From Roseateles oligotrophus (GTDB lineage: Bacteria > Pseudomonadota > Gammaproteobacteria > Burkholderiales > Burkholderiaceae_C), in NCBI RefSeq assembly GCF_025717515.1, contig NZ_JAJIRN010000011.1, forward strand, positions 62,001-126,000: a stretch of 64,000 bases of DNA. The letters are read 5' to 3'. The position numbers were made by a program, and so were the translations under genes. This document shows, piece by piece, positions 23,499 through 33,536 of this stretch (position 1 is the first letter of the stretch; every line of letters begins with the position of its first letter). Below the pieces are notes generated by a model. That model worked only from the letters and a program-made list of their open reading frames with translations. It had not been told where the DNA came from and searched no databases.

Positions 23499-25898
23499 CT
23501 ATTTAAATGAACTCTGGCCGATCAGCACGCGGCCGAACAGGGGCGGGATGGTGATTTCCAGCGAGCCGTTTCGATGGGCCTGAAGCACCCGGCCGCTCAG
23601 CGCGTCTTTCCAGCGCAGACCGCGCAAATTGGGCGCTAGCTTGAGCTTGATGGTCTGCGCTGTGGCGGCGTTATTGCTGGCCGACAGAGCCCAGGTCTTT
23701 TCACCGTCTTGGCGGGCCAGCACGATCACATGGGCGTCCAGGTGCAGCGGCGCACCTAGGCTGCCGTGGCGCAAGACCTTGTGCTTGTGACGCATCGTTG
23801 TGAGGCGTTTGATGTCGGCCAGCAGCGCATTGTCGGGCTGGCCGCCCAGGTCGGCCCAAGGATAGGTGGCGCGGTTGAACGGGTCTTCGCCGCCGCCGAC
23901 ACCGACCTCGTCGCCGTAATAGATCGCCGGCGCGCCGGGCAGCGTCATTTGCATAAAGCTGGCCAGGCGCAGGCGCTGTTTGGCCAAGACCTCGGCATCC
24001 CGGTCGCCCTCGGCCTGCCAGCCCAGATGATGCAAGGCGCGCGCCTGGTCGTGTGAAGAAAGCAGATTCATCATCGCGAACAAGGCCTGCGGCGGATAGG
24101 CCTCGCGCATCAGCTCGATATTGGCGTACAGCCTTTGAGCGTCGCCGCCGGCCGCGTAGTCGAGCACGGTGTTGCGGAAGATGTAATTCATCGAGGAGTC
24201 GAAGCTGTCGCCGAGCAAGAACTTGCTGGCATCGAACCAGGTCTCGGCGATCAAAAAAGCGTCGGGCTTGTGCGCCTTGATGGCCGCGCGCCATTCGCGC
24301 CAGAAGTCATCCGGCACCCAGGGCGCCACATCCATGCGCCAGCCGGCCGCACCCAGATCCAGCCATTGCTGCATCACCGAATCGGGGGCGGCAAAGGCAA
24401 AGGCGCGGAAGGCCTTGGAGCCCTTGTCGATCTCGGGCAAGTCCTTCACCCCCACCCAGCCTTGGTACTGATCCTCGGCCTTGGGCTTGCTGGGGTCGAG
24501 CTTGAACCAGGACGCATAGCCGGAGCCCGGGTTCAGCGCCCCGTCATCAAAAGCGCCGCCGGCGGGGTAATTGCCGAAACGGTTGAAATAGGGCGAATCG
24601 CTGCCGACATGATTCAACGAGGTGTCAGGGATCACGCGGATCCCGCGCTTGGCGGCTTCGACCGTCAGCCGCTTGAAATCGTCGTTACTGCCGAAGGCCG
24701 GGTCGACTCGGGCGTAGTCGGCGGTGTCGTATTTGTGATTGCTGGCGGCCCGGAAGATCGGCGTCATATAGATCGCATTGGCACCCAGCGACTTGATGTA
24801 GTCGAGCTTTTGAATGATGCCGGCCAGATCGCCGCCGAAGAAGTCGTTGTTAAAGACTTCGTCCGAGCCATCCTGCGTGCCGGGCTTGTAGGGCTTGTCC
24901 AGCCAATTGGTGTGGAACTCGACGTCCTTGTCCTGGTAGTGATCGCGGCCCGGGCGCGGGTCATTGTCCGCGTCGCCATTGCGGAATCTCTCGGGGAAAA
25001 TGTTGTAGAAGACCGCGTCGCGTGCCCAGGCCGGCACCTGGAAGTCGGCCGCATAGACGGTTTGGCGATAGCGTCTGATGCGCTTGGGGTTCTCGGGCAG
25101 CGGGTCCACCAGGCCCAGGCCCATGCTGCCTTTTTCGCGCGTCCAGTACACCGGGTCGCGCTTGTTCTGGTAGACAAAGGTCCGGCCCTTGATCTGCACT
25201 TCGAAGTGGTAGCCATAGATGGCCGGTGCGGCAAAGCTGTGCTCGGCGCTCCAGCGCTGCAGCCTGCTCGCCACTTTGCTCGCCTTCATCGGCAAGCGGA
25301 CTGCTTCGCCATATTCCAGCAGCTCTTGATTGCCCTCCAGGCGGCGCTTGGCGATCACCAGCGTGGCCTGTTCGATGCCGGGCAGGGCTTGGAAGCTGTA
25401 GCGCACCGGCCTATTCGGCGTGACGGCGCCAAACGGTGACTTGTCGCGGGCGTCGCGTGAATCGAAGCGGATGCTCAGGGCGACCGGGTCGGTGACCGTC
25501 GGCGTGGCGAGCAGTTGCGGCGGTTCGCCCGCAAAGGGGCTGATCTGCAAACTGGCCGCGCCGTTCTCGCCGAAGCGCAGCTGGAATTTGTGGCCGCCGG
25601 CAAAGCGCTCGCTGATCGCGCCGCCTTTGAGCTTCAGCGCTGCGGCGCTGCCGCCCAGATCAGCGTCGCTCGACCAGTCTTCGTCGGCGATCTTGAAACT
25701 CTGCTCGCCGCTGATCTTGGCGTACAGCTCATAACGGTCACAGACATAAACAAAGCGGTGCTCATCGCTGGCGCTCCAGTTGTTGAATGTGCCGCGCAGA
25801 AACAGCTCACGCTCTCCCAATGGGCTGGGCTTGCAGTCTGCGGCTTGGGCGAAGGCAGGCAGCAGGCTGCATGAGAGTGCCAGAATAAAGCGACGCAT
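23499..25898 (-). CDS. Exported cyclomaltodextrinase/neopullulanase-like GH13 enzyme with N-terminal starch-binding-type module
   Basis: This 799-residue protein has a signal peptide (FILALSCSLLPAFAQA-AD). An N-terminal pullulanase-associated beta module (ELFLRGTFNNWSASDEHRF at 31-49) is followed by a second beta domain (about 130-260). The GH13 barrel begins at DAVFYNIFPERF (294). The catalytic residues are D523 (GWRMDVAPWVPD), E552 (LIAETWFD) and D617 (LSSHDQ). FFGGDLAGIIQKLDYI and HKYDTADY are typical of the cyclomaltodextrinase/neopullulanase branch. Its role is probably periplasmic trimming of imported oligosaccharides. It sits between malG (six bases) and the alpha-amylase (three bases), so translation of the three is likely coupled. 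Confidence 0.88.
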   Translation of the reverse strand: MRRFILALSCSLLPAFAQAADCKPSPLGERELFLRGTFNNWSASDEHRFVYVCDRYELYAKISGEQSFKIADEDWSSDADLGGSAAALKLKGGAISERFAGGHKFQLRFGENGAASLQISPFAGEPPQLLATPTVTDPVALSIRFDSRDARDKSPFGAVTPNRPVRYSFQALPGIEQATLVIAKRRLEGNQELLEYGEAVRLPMKASKVASRLQRWSAEHSFAAPAIYGYHFEVQIKGRTFVYQNKRDPVYWTREKGSMGLGLVDPLPENPKRIRRYRQTVYAADFQVPAWARDAVFYNIFPERFRNGDADNDPRPGRDHYQDKDVEFHTNWLDKPYKPGTQDGSDEVFNNDFFGGDLAGIIQKLDYIKSLGANAIYMTPIFRAASNHKYDTADYARVDPAFGSNDDFKRLTVEAAKRGIRVIPDTSLNHVGSDSPYFNRFGNYPAGGAFDDGALNPGSGYASWFKLDPSKPKAEDQYQGWVGVKDLPEIDKGSKAFRAFAFAAPDSVMQQWLDLGAAGWRMDVAPWVPDDFWREWRAAIKAHKPDAFLIAETWFDASKFLLGDSFDSSMNYIFRNTVLDYAAGGDAQRLYANIELMREAYPPQALFAMMNLLSSHDQARALHHLGWQAEGDRDAEVLAKQRLRLASFMQMTLPGAPAIYYGDEVGVGGGEDPFNRATYPWADLGGQPDNALLADIKRLTTMRHKHKVLRHGSLGAPLHLDAHVIVLARQDGEKTWALSASNNAATAQTIKLKLAPNLRGLRWKDALSGRVLQAHRNGSLEITIPPLFGRVLIGQSSFK

Positions 25899-25904
25899 GG
25901 CCGC

Positions 25905-26795
25905 CTAACCCTTGACGCCACCGGCCGTCAGGCCCGAGACGATCCAGCGCTGCGCCAGCAGGAACACCAGCGTGATTGGCAGGCCAGACAAGACAGCCGC
26001 GGCGGCAAAGTCGCCCCACAAAAAGCGCTGGTCATGCAAAAAGTATTTGGAGCCCACGGCCAGCGTCAGATGGCTTTCTTCGCGCAGCAGCACCGAGGCG
26101 ACCGGGTACTCGATGATGCAGCCGATAAAAGCGAGCACGAACACCACCATCAGAATAGGCACCGCCATCGGCAGCAGCACCAGGCGGAAGGCCTGCCAAT
26201 GGCTGGCGCCGTCGACCTTGGCGCATTCCTCGATCTCGACCGGAATCGTCTCGAAATAGCCCTTGATGGTCCAGATATGGGTGGCGACGCCGCCCAGATA
26301 AGCCAGCACCAGCCCGCCATGGGTTTCAATGCCCAGCCAGGGGATGAAGTTGCCAATAGTCTCGAAGATCGTGTAGATCGCGACCAGGGCCAAGACCGGC
26401 GGGAACATCTGCAAGAGCAGCATCGAATTCAGGATCGGCATCTTGAAGCGAAACTTCAGGCGCGCAAAGCCGAAGGCCGCCGAGGTCGAGATGGCGACGA
26501 TCAAGAAGGCCGAGATGGTGGCGACCTTGATCGAATTCCATAGCCACAAGAGCACCGGGAAGGGTGGTTGCACCAGACTGCCGTCGGCCGCCTGATACGG
26601 GATACCCAGCGCCAAAGACCAATGCTCGAAGCTGATCTCGGTAGGGATGATGCTGCCGGTGGCGAAGTTGCCGGGCCGCAGCGAGATGCTCACAATGGCC
26701 AGCAGCGGGAACAGCGTGATCGCCAAGAATACCCACATCAACGCATGTGCCGCCCAGACTCGCCAGCGTGCTTGTTTGCCTCGAACGATTGCCAT
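25905..26795 (-). CDS. malG: Maltose/maltodextrin ABC transporter permease MalG
   Basis: This 296-residue inner-membrane permease has six predicted helices and pairs with MalF. The cytoplasmic EAA loop that docks on MalK reads [21 protein letters not shown] (residues 190-210). SISLRPGNF after the first helix and the short periplasmic P-segment are as in E. coli MalG, and the length is the same (296). It sits four bases after the malF stop in the same operon. Downstream it is followed after six bases by the exported GH13 gene, which links import to extracytoplasmic hydrolysis. Confidence 0.95.
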   Translation of the reverse strand: MAIVRGKQARWRVWAAHALMWVFLAITLFPLLAIVSISLRPGNFATGSIIPTEISFEHWSLALGIPYQAADGSLVQPPFPVLLWLWNSIKVATISAFLIVAISTSAAFGFARLKFRFKMPILNSMLLLQMFPPVLALVAIYTIFETIGNFIPWLGIETHGGLVLAYLGGVATHIWTIKGYFETIPVEIEECAKVDGASHWQAFRLVLLPMAVPILMVVFVLAFIGCIIEYPVASVLLREESHLTLAVGSKYFLHDQRFLWGDFAAAAVLSGLPITLVFLLAQRWIVSGLTAGGVKG

Positions 26796-26799
26796 CTGG

Positions 26800-28392
26800 C
26801 TATCCCTGCGCTTTCTTCATTAGCCGTAAATTGATCAATGACATCGCCGCCACCAGGAAGAAGATTAGCGTCGAGATCGCAGCGGCGAGGCCGAAGTCCG
26901 AGCCCGAATCCTTGAAGGCGATGCGGTAGGTGTAGGACACCAGAATGTCGGTCTGCCCGGCCGGGATCTTGGTGCTCAAGAAGTCGGGCCGGCCATCGGT
27001 CAGCAGCGCGATCAACACGAAATTATTGAAGTTGAAGGCAAAGGCGCTGACCAAGAGCGGCGCCAAGGGCTTGATGACCAAGGGGGCGGTGATCTTGAAA
27101 AAGTTGGTCAGCGGGCCGGCGCCGGCGATCGCCGAGGCCTCGTACAGATCGGCCGGAATCGCCTTCAACAAGCCGGCACAGAGAATCATGATGTAGGGGT
27201 AGCCGAGCCAGACGTTGACGATCAGCAGCATGGTCTTGGCCAGCAGCGGGTCGGCAAACCAGGCCGGCTTGACGCCGAACAGCGCATCCAGAATCGCGTT
27301 GATTTCGCCGAAGTTCTGGTTGAACAAACCCTTGAATACCAGGATGGAGATGAAGCCCGGCACCGCATAGGGCAGGAACAAAAGCGTGCGGTAAGTGGTG
27401 CGGCCCTTCAGGTCATCCCAATTCAACATCACCGCCAGCAGCATGCCTATCGAGGTGGCCAGCACGACGGTCAGCAGGCTGAAGATGACCGTCCAGCTGA
27501 AGATCGCGAGGAACGGCCCGCGAAATTCGGCGTCCAGCACCATGCGGGTGTAGTTCTGCCAGCCGACCACGACCTTGAAGCCGGGCTGCTGAATCTCACC
27601 GTTCGCACTCTGGAAATTGCCGGTCTCGCGGTTCGGGCCGAAGACCTGGCCGTCGACAAGCCTTGTCAGGCTGCCATCGGCGTTAGCTTGCCAATTTCTG
27701 GTGATGGGGCCGAATTCACGCAGGCCCAAGTAACGCAGATCGCCCAGACCCGAGGCGGCCGGCAAGACCAACTTCAGCTGCATCAAGGCCTCTCGGTGCA
27801 GGATCAACTCGCGCAAGCCCAAGGCCGGCTGCAGGGGCTGATTGACGAAGGCTTCCATTGCGACCGTCAACTCCTTGCCGGCGTTGCGCAAAGCAAGCGG
27901 TGGCGAGACCCAGGCCGGATTTTCGTCGCTCCCTCTGAGCGCCAAGCGGAATTCAGACCCAGCGGCATGCAGGGTGAACGGTTGTACGAGCTCTTGCACT
28001 GCCTCATGCTGGTCCAACAAATACTCGCGCACGCGCTGCTCGCTCAACAGGTGTGCCGAGGAGTAGTTGGTGAAGCCGATCTGCGCGGTGTAGATCAGCG
28101 GAAAGGCGATGAAGATCAGCATGCCGGCAATGCCGGGGAATAAATAACGGTAAGCAAAGCCGGCATTGCTGACGTAGACATAGAAGGCGGCGGCGAAGAA
28201 GCTCAAAGCTCCCACCGCCCACCAGGTCTGGCCGGCGGCATGGATCATGAAGACCATATAGAGCGAGGCCAACATGGCCGCGCCGGTGAGCGGCCAGCGC
28301 AGGGCCAGCATTGCTCGCTCAAGCGCGGTGGGTGGCAGCTTGCTGTAAGCGCTTTTAGCGCCCAGGCTTTGTGTTTGGATGTCAGCGCTCAT
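26800..28392 (-). CDS. malF: Maltose/maltodextrin ABC transporter permease MalF
   Basis: This is a 530-residue permease. The N-terminal three helices are followed by a large periplasmic P2-type loop (roughly residues 110-290), the feature that distinguishes MalF from generic sugar permeases and contacts the binding protein. The EAA loop is [23 protein letters not shown] (416-438). The C-terminal helix segment [17 protein letters not shown] is typical. The length is close to E. coli MalF (514). It lies eight bases after malE and four bases before malG in the operon. Together with MalG, MalK and MalE it forms the maltodextrin importer. Confidence 0.95.
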   Translation of the reverse strand: MSADIQTQSLGAKSAYSKLPPTALERAMLALRWPLTGAAMLASLYMVFMIHAAGQTWWAVGALSFFAAAFYVYVSNAGFAYRYLFPGIAGMLIFIAFPLIYTAQIGFTNYSSAHLLSEQRVREYLLDQHEAVQELVQPFTLHAAGSEFRLALRGSDENPAWVSPPLALRNAGKELTVAMEAFVNQPLQPALGLRELILHREALMQLKLVLPAASGLGDLRYLGLREFGPITRNWQANADGSLTRLVDGQVFGPNRETGNFQSANGEIQQPGFKVVVGWQNYTRMVLDAEFRGPFLAIFSWTVIFSLLTVVLATSIGMLLAVMLNWDDLKGRTTYRTLLFLPYAVPGFISILVFKGLFNQNFGEINAILDALFGVKPAWFADPLLAKTMLLIVNVWLGYPYIMILCAGLLKAIPADLYEASAIAGAGPLTNFFKITAPLVIKPLAPLLVSAFAFNFNNFVLIALLTDGRPDFLSTKIPAGQTDILVSYTYRIAFKDSGSDFGLAAAISTLIFFLVAAMSLINLRLMKKAQG

Positions 28393-28400
28393 GTACTTGT

Positions 28401-29585
28401 TTATTTATTGCTCTTCAACAGCATGCGGGCCGAGGCGCCGTCCAGCGCGTCCTTGGGGCTTTGCAGGCCGTTGGTAATGGCTTCAAGCGCGGCGTCCATG
28501 GCGGTCCAGAAGCGCCCGACCTCGGGGATGTTGGGGATGGCCTCGCCCAGGCGGGCGTTTTCCATGCTGGCCCGGATCAAGGGGTTGACCGCCAACTCGG
28601 CGTAAAAGGCCTTGTTGGCCGGCACACCGATCGGCACATCGGCGTCCAGAATTTTCAGCGCTTCGGGGCGCATCAAATGGTTCTCAAGGAACTCGCGGGC
28701 AATGTCTTTTTGGCTGCTGGGTGCGGCAATCATGCAGCCGAGCACGCCGACAAAAGGCTTGGACGGCTTGCCGGCGATCACGGCCGGAATCGGTGCTACG
28801 CCGAAGTCGATCTTGGCCCTTTTGGCGTTGTCCCAGGCCCAGGGGCCGGAGATCATCATCGCCACATCGCCCTTGGCGAAGCCGCTCTCCATCTCGGCAT
28901 AGCGCGCGCCCTTGGGCATATGGCCCTCACGCAAGAGGCGGGCAATCATCTCGGCGCCGGCCAAGGCGCCGGTATTGTTGACACCGACCTGGTTCGCATC
29001 AAGCTCGCCCTTGGCATCGCGGCCAAAGATCTGCCCGCCCGCGCCGGCCAGAATGGACCAGGTGAAAAAGCTCTTGTTGTAGTCCCACAGAATCGCGTGC
29101 TTGCCTTGTTTTTGCAGCTGCTTGTCGAGTGCGATCAGCTCATCGAAAGTGGCCGGCGGCGTCGGTACCAAGGCCTTGTTGTAGATCAGGCCGGTGGTCT
29201 CGATGGCAATTGGGTAGCCCCAGATCTTGCCCTGGTAGGCAAAGGCTTTCCAGGCCGCTTCTTCGACTTCGTCGTAGATTTTTTTGCTCGGACGCAAGGG
29301 CGTCAACAGGCCCGACTTGGCCCATTCGCCGACCCGGTCATGCGGCCAGCAAAAGACATCTGGGCCCTTGCCGGCGCCGGCGGCTTGCTGGAATTTGTCG
29401 GTCGCGTCGACCGGATGCTCGACCACGACCTTGACGCCCGAGGCCTTGGTAAATGCATCGCCGACTTGTTGCAGGCCGGTATAGGCCTTGTCGCCATTGA
29501 TCCAGACCAGCAGCTTGTGATTGCCGCCAGCGTGAACGGCGCCGCTCAACAGCAAGGCGAGCAGCGGCAAGGTGGTGCTTTTCAT
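28401..29585 (-). CDS. malE: Periplasmic maltose/maltodextrin-binding protein MalE
   Basis: This is a 394-residue substrate-binding protein. The signal peptide MKSTTLPLLALLLSGAVHA-GG is followed by KLLVWINGDKAYTGLQQVG, which aligns with the start of mature E. coli MalE (LVIWINGDKGYNGLAEVG). GPDVFCWPHDRVGEWAKSGLLTPL, YGYPIAIE-type and GPWAWDN segments are conserved with MalE. Its role is to deliver maltodextrin to MalFGK2 in the periplasm. Its start overlaps the malK stop (ATGA), so translation is coupled. Confidence 0.95.
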   Translation of the reverse strand: MKSTTLPLLALLLSGAVHAGGNHKLLVWINGDKAYTGLQQVGDAFTKASGVKVVVEHPVDATDKFQQAAGAGKGPDVFCWPHDRVGEWAKSGLLTPLRPSKKIYDEVEEAAWKAFAYQGKIWGYPIAIETTGLIYNKALVPTPPATFDELIALDKQLQKQGKHAILWDYNKSFFTWSILAGAGGQIFGRDAKGELDANQVGVNNTGALAGAEMIARLLREGHMPKGARYAEMESGFAKGDVAMMISGPWAWDNAKRAKIDFGVAPIPAVIAGKPSKPFVGVLGCMIAAPSSQKDIAREFLENHLMRPEALKILDADVPIGVPANKAFYAELAVNPLIRASMENARLGEAIPNIPEVGRFWTAMDAALEAITNGLQSPKDALDGASARMLLKSNK

Positions 29586-30697
29586 GTTGGTGTACCGCCC
29601 AGTCGGGGCATGGCCACGCCCGCCGCGTCAAACACATAGGTGGCCTCGGGCGGCAGGCTCAGGCGAATGTCCTGGCCGGCGCGGATGCGCGTGCGGCCGT
29701 CGAATTCGCAAGTTAGCGCATCTTCCACACCGGGGTAGGCGCAGTAGGCATGCGTGGCGCTGCCCAGCGCTTCGACAAAGGTGACCGTGCATTGGATCGC
29801 GTTGGTGGCGACCGTGTCCGCTTCGCAGACCACAAAATGTTCCGGCCGCAGGCCCAGCGTGACCTTGTCGCCCGGCTTGGCTGCCAAGGCGTTCACCGCC
29901 GCGCTGACCACCGCGCCGCTGGCCAGACGCAAGCTGGCGCCTGCAGCATCGGCGGCGACCACCTCGGCCTCCAGGAAATTCATCTTTGGCGAGCCGATAA
30001 AGCCGGCCACAAACAGATTGACCGGATGCTCGTAAAGCTCCAGCGGCGTGCCGACCTGCTCGATGCGGCCAGCGTTCAACACGACGATGCGGTCGGCCAG
30101 CGTCATTGCCTCGACCTGGTCGTGGGTCACATAGACCATCGTCGTCTTCAGCTCTTCATGCAGCTTGGCGAACTCGTAGCGCATGCGCACGCGCAAGGCG
30201 GCGTCGAGATTGGACAGTGGCTCGTCGAACAAGAACACCTCGGGCTTGCGCACGATCGCGCGGCCAATCGCCACGCGTTGGCGCTGGCCGCCGCTCAGAT
30301 CCTTGGGCTTGCGGTCGAGCAGATGTTCGATGTGCAGAATCTTGGCCGCGCCGCGCACGGCGGCCTCGATCTCGGCCGGCGGCACCTTGGCCAGCTTCAG
30401 GCCAAAAGCCATGTTGTCGTACAGATTCATATGCGGGTAGAGCGCATAACTCTGGAACACCATCGCGATGCCGCGCTCGGCCGGTGGCACCTCGTTGACG
30501 ATACGCCCGCCAATGCGCAGCTCGCCGCCGGTGATTTCCTCCAGTCCGGCGATGGTGCGCAACAGCGTCGATTTGCCGCAACCCGAGGGGCCGACAAACA
30601 CCATGAACTCGCCGTCGCGAATTTCCAGGTCGATCCCGTGCAGGATCTTGACGTCGCCGTAGGCCTTGGCCACGCCGTTGAGTTGAACATCTGCCAT
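29582..30697 (-). CDS. malK: Maltodextrin ABC transporter ATPase MalK (UgpC/MalK family)
   Basis: This 371-residue ATPase energises MalFG. Motifs are Walker A GPSGCGKST at 36-44, the Q-loop at Q82, the signature LSGGQRQR at 134-141, Walker B FLFDEP at 155-160 and H192 in the switch region. The C-terminal regulatory OB-type domain (about 235-371) is present, with GLRPEHF at ~280. It is the first gene of the operon malK-malE-malF-malG-GH13-amylase-esterase-SusA. The promoter is recognisable at 30787-30815, overlapped by a HexR-like operator. In E. coli MalK also inhibits MalT; the MalT-like protein here could be a partner, but that is only a suggestion. Confidence 0.94.
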   Translation of the reverse strand: MADVQLNGVAKAYGDVKILHGIDLEIRDGEFMVFVGPSGCGKSTLLRTIAGLEEITGGELRIGGRIVNEVPPAERGIAMVFQSYALYPHMNLYDNMAFGLKLAKVPPAEIEAAVRGAAKILHIEHLLDRKPKDLSGGQRQRVAIGRAIVRKPEVFLFDEPLSNLDAALRVRMRYEFAKLHEELKTTMVYVTHDQVEAMTLADRIVVLNAGRIEQVGTPLELYEHPVNLFVAGFIGSPKMNFLEAEVVAADAAGASLRLASGAVVSAAVNALAAKPGDKVTLGLRPEHFVVCEADTVATNAIQCTVTFVEALGSATHAYCAYPGVEDALTCEFDGRTRIRAGQDIRLSLPPEATYVFDAAGVAMPRLGGTPT

Positions 30698-30786
30698 ATC
30701 TTTGTCCTGTGCTCTGTCTTGTCGCGTCTTGTCGGTGCGCGGCTGCTTCTGCTGATGCGTCTACGCGGCTGCTGCTATTTGACGTG

Positions 30787-30815
30787 AATATACCTGTCTA
30801 AATGTAGTTTAACAA
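30787..30815 (-). promoter_or_regulatory. Probable sigma70 promoter of the malK operon
   Basis: On the minus strand TTGTTA (30810-30815) and TATATT (30787-30792) are 17 bases apart, an ideal spacing with a five-of-six -10. The HexR-like operator at 30803-30817 covers the -35 element. The predicted leader is ~80 bases long. Confidence 0.65.
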
Positions 30816-30817
30816 CA
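30803..30817. promoter_or_regulatory. HexR-like operator at the malK promoter
   Basis: TGTAGT-TTA-ACAACA has one mismatch to the palindrome. It overlaps the -35 region of the malK promoter, a position suited to repression. Confidence 0.62.
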
Positions 30818-30889
30818 GCGGTAATCCCTAGTCTGTTGGATGGCAACGCGGTTTATCAATGGTTTTTTGCCGACTTAGGGAATTTCATA

Positions 30890-30904
30890 TGTAGTGAAAC
30901 TACA
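30890..30904. promoter_or_regulatory. Perfect HexR-like operator at the glgP promoter
   Basis: TGTAGT-GAA-ACTACA is a perfect 6-3-6 palindrome. A possible glgP promoter is TTGCCG (30867-30872) with a 17-base spacer to the left arm, TGTAGT, serving as -10. The operator would then block it directly. Confidence 0.72.
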
Positions 30905-31020
30905 CAAACCTAGACAAGTGAGCGATACTTTGTTCAAGGTGACTCCTGCTTGCGGAAATATTGCCAAGCTTTTGCCGCAAGCCCAGGCGTTCAGGTTCGA
31001 TTGTTAAGGCACACAACACC

Positions 31021-33531
31021 ATGCAGATTTCTCAAAGCAACACCCGTCTGAAAGGCGCCATGCCCATGACCACCCCGTCCGACTCAGCCCTCCGTATCAC
31101 CGAACAATTTGCACAGGCCTATGGTCGTGAATTGGCGCAGGCCGCGCAACCCACGGCGGCCGTCGCCTTGCGGGCTGCGGCCACGGCGGCGCGCGCCTTG
31201 CTGGCCGAGCGCTGGGCGCAGACGCAGGCGCAGGATGCGGTCCGTGATTCGGTTCCGGGTGCGGCCCATCCGGTGCGCCGCGTGCATTACCTGTCGATGG
31301 AATTCCTGATGGGGCGCGCCCTGACGAACGCGCTGGCCGCGCTGGGGCTGGAGCCCGAGCTGAGTCGGCTCTTGGCCGCGCAGGGTCAACAACTCGGCAA
31401 TGTGCTGGAGCGCGAACCCGACGCTGCGCTCGGCAATGGCGGCCTCGGCCGCTTGGCCGCTTGCTTTCTGGACAGTTTTGCCGAGCTGGGCCTGCCTTCT
31501 TTCGGCTATGGCCTGCGTTATCAATACGGCATGTTTGCCCAGGCGATTCAAGACGGCCGCCAGGTCGAGGCGCCGGATGACTGGATGCGCCTGGGGCAGC
31601 CTTGGGAAGTGGCGCGCGCCGAGCTGCGCTACCCAGTCGGCTTCGGCGGCCGCGTCACGGTGGATGAGGCGGGCCAGCGCCATTGGCAGCCTGCCGAGCA
31701 GCTCGAAGCGCAGGCCTTTGACTTCATCGTACCGGCGCATCACAGCGAGCGCGTCTCGACGCTGCGCCAATGGCATGCGACCGCCGCCGCTCCCATCGAC
31801 TTCAAGGCTTTTTGCGCCGGTGACTATGCCGGCGCGGCCCGCCACCGCGTCGCCGCCGATGCGCTGAACTGGGTGCTTTACCCGGACGACAGCAGCGAAG
31901 CCGGCCGCGAGTTGCGCTTGAAGCAAGAGGCCTTCTTGGTCAGCGCCTCGCTGCAAGACGTGATCGCCCGCCATCTGCGCGAAGCGGGCAGCCTGGATGG
32001 CTTAGCGACTCTGGGTCTGGCCAATGCGATTCATCTGAACGACACCCATCCGGCGCTGGCCCCGGCCGAGCTGATGCGCTTGCTGCTGGACGAGCATGGC
32101 CTGGGCTGGGACGAGGCCTGGAAGATCACGCGCCAGGCGGTGTCCTACACCAACCACACCTTGATGCCCGAGGCGCTGGAGACTTGGTCGCTGTCGCTGT
32201 TCGAGGCGCTGCTGCCGCGTCATCTGGAAATCATTTACGAGATCAATGCGCGCTTCCTGGCCGAGGTGAAGGCCAAATTCCCTGGCGACGATGCCTTGCT
32301 GGCGCGGGTGTCCCTGATCGATGAGGGACGCAATGGTGGAGAAAGGCGCGTGCGCATGGCGGCGCTGGCTATCGTCGCCTCGCACCGCGTCAACGGCGTG
32401 GCCGCGCTGCACTCCGAGCTGATGGTGCAGACCATTTTTGCCGACTATGCCGCCATCTTCCCCGGTCGCTTCCATAACGTCACCAATGGTGTGACGCCGC
32501 GTCGCTGGTTGCAGCAGGCGAATCCGCAGCTGTCCACGCTGCTGGACGCGCGTATCGGCAAGGGCTGGCGCCAGGATCTGGCCTTGCTGCGCTCGCTGAC
32601 GCCGGCCGCCTCGGATGCGGCCTTCCGCCAGCAGTTCCAGGCCGTCAAGCTGGCCAATAAGCAAGGCCTGGCCGACTTGATCCGGCGCGAGATCGGCGTG
32701 CAGGTCGATCCGAGCAGCCTCTTCGATGTGCAGATCAAGCGCATCCATGAGTACAAGCGCCAGCTGCTGAATATCTTGCATGTGGTGGCGCGTTATCAGG
32801 CCATCATTGCCAACCCAGACGCAGCTTGGGTGCCGCGCACCGTCATCATCGCCGGCAAGGCAGCCAGCGCCTATGTGATGGCCAAGTCCATCATTCAGCT
32901 GGCGCATGATGTGGCGCGCGTGGTCAATAGCGACCCGCGCATCGGCGACAAGCTCAAGCTCGTCTACCTGCCCAATTACGGCGTTAGCCTGGCCGAGGTG
33001 ATCATCCCGGCGGCCGACCTGTCCGAGCAGATCTCCACCGCCGGCACCGAGGCTTCGGGCACCGGCAATATGAAGTTCGCGCTCAATGGCGCGCTGACCA
33101 TCGGCACCTGGGACGGCGCCAATATCGAGATGGCCGAGGCCATGGGTGAGGAGAATATGTTTGTCTTCGGTCTGCGCACCGAGGCGGTCGCGCAGATCAA
33201 GGCGCTCGGTTACGACCCGCGCCTGTATATGGAGCAAAGCGCGCAACTGCGTCGCGTCATCGAGAGCATCGCCGGTGGCGAGTTTTCATCCGGTGATGCG
33301 GGGCGCTACCGCGCCTTGACCGAGATGCTCTTGAACCGCGACAACTACCTGCTGATGGCCGACTTCGCCGCTTATGTGGACAAGCAGCTGGAAGTGGACG
33401 CGCTCTATGCGCAGCCCGAAGCCTGGGCCGCCAAGGCGGTGTTGAATGTGGCCGGCATGGGCGACTTCTCCAGCGACCGCACGATCGCCGAGTACGTTGA
33501 CCGCGTCTGGTCGGTCGCCAGCCTGGGTTGA
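31021..33531 (+). CDS. glgP: Glycogen/maltodextrin phosphorylase
   Basis: This ~836-residue GT35 phosphorylase releases glucose-1-phosphate from alpha-1,4-glucan ends. [19 protein letters not shown] marks the N-terminal domain, [17 protein letters not shown] follows, and the pyridoxal-phosphate site is [12 protein letters not shown] with K685. [11 protein letters not shown]-type and RIHEYKRQ segments are present. It is cytoplasmic, without signal peptide. The ATG at 31021 has AAGG some 12 bases before it. ATG 31060, with AAAGG four bases upstream, is an equally good start and would shorten it by 13 residues. It heads the operon glgP-glgB-glgX-malQ and is transcribed away from malK. It may serve maltodextrin as well as glycogen. 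Confidence 0.94.
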   Translation: MQISQSNTRLKGAMPMTTPSDSALRITEQFAQAYGRELAQAAQPTAAVALRAAATAARALLAERWAQTQAQDAVRDSVPGAAHPVRRVHYLSMEFLMGRALTNALAALGLEPELSRLLAAQGQQLGNVLEREPDAALGNGGLGRLAACFLDSFAELGLPSFGYGLRYQYGMFAQAIQDGRQVEAPDDWMRLGQPWEVARAELRYPVGFGGRVTVDEAGQRHWQPAEQLEAQAFDFIVPAHHSERVSTLRQWHATAAAPIDFKAFCAGDYAGAARHRVAADALNWVLYPDDSSEAGRELRLKQEAFLVSASLQDVIARHLREAGSLDGLATLGLANAIHLNDTHPALAPAELMRLLLDEHGLGWDEAWKITRQAVSYTNHTLMPEALETWSLSLFEALLPRHLEIIYEINARFLAEVKAKFPGDDALLARVSLIDEGRNGGERRVRMAALAIVASHRVNGVAALHSELMVQTIFADYAAIFPGRFHNVTNGVTPRRWLQQANPQLSTLLDARIGKGWRQDLALLRSLTPAASDAAFRQQFQAVKLANKQGLADLIRREIGVQVDPSSLFDVQIKRIHEYKRQLLNILHVVARYQAIIANPDAAWVPRTVIIAGKAASAYVMAKSIIQLAHDVARVVNSDPRIGDKLKLVYLPNYGVSLAEVIIPAADLSEQISTAGTEASGTGNMKFALNGALTIGTWDGANIEMAEAMGEENMFVFGLRTEAVAQIKALGYDPRLYMEQSAQLRRVIESIAGGEFSSGDAGRYRALTEMLLNRDNYLLMADFAAYVDKQLEVDALYAQPEAWAAKAVLNVAGMGDFSSDRTIAEYVDRVWSVASLG

Positions 33532-33536
33532 ATTCC

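Larger units (their letters stand above)
30698..31020. other. Divergent promoter region malK / glgP
   Basis: This 323-base AT-rich region holds the control sites for both arms of the glucan system. It contains the malK promoter and two HexR-like operators at 30803-30817 and 30890-30904, whose centres are 87 bases apart. No coding sequence is supported. Confidence 0.75.

Noticed and set aside
24135-25439. Plus-strand frame opposite the exported GH13 gene
   Set aside because: Antisense shadow of a clear GH13 enzyme; no family similarity.
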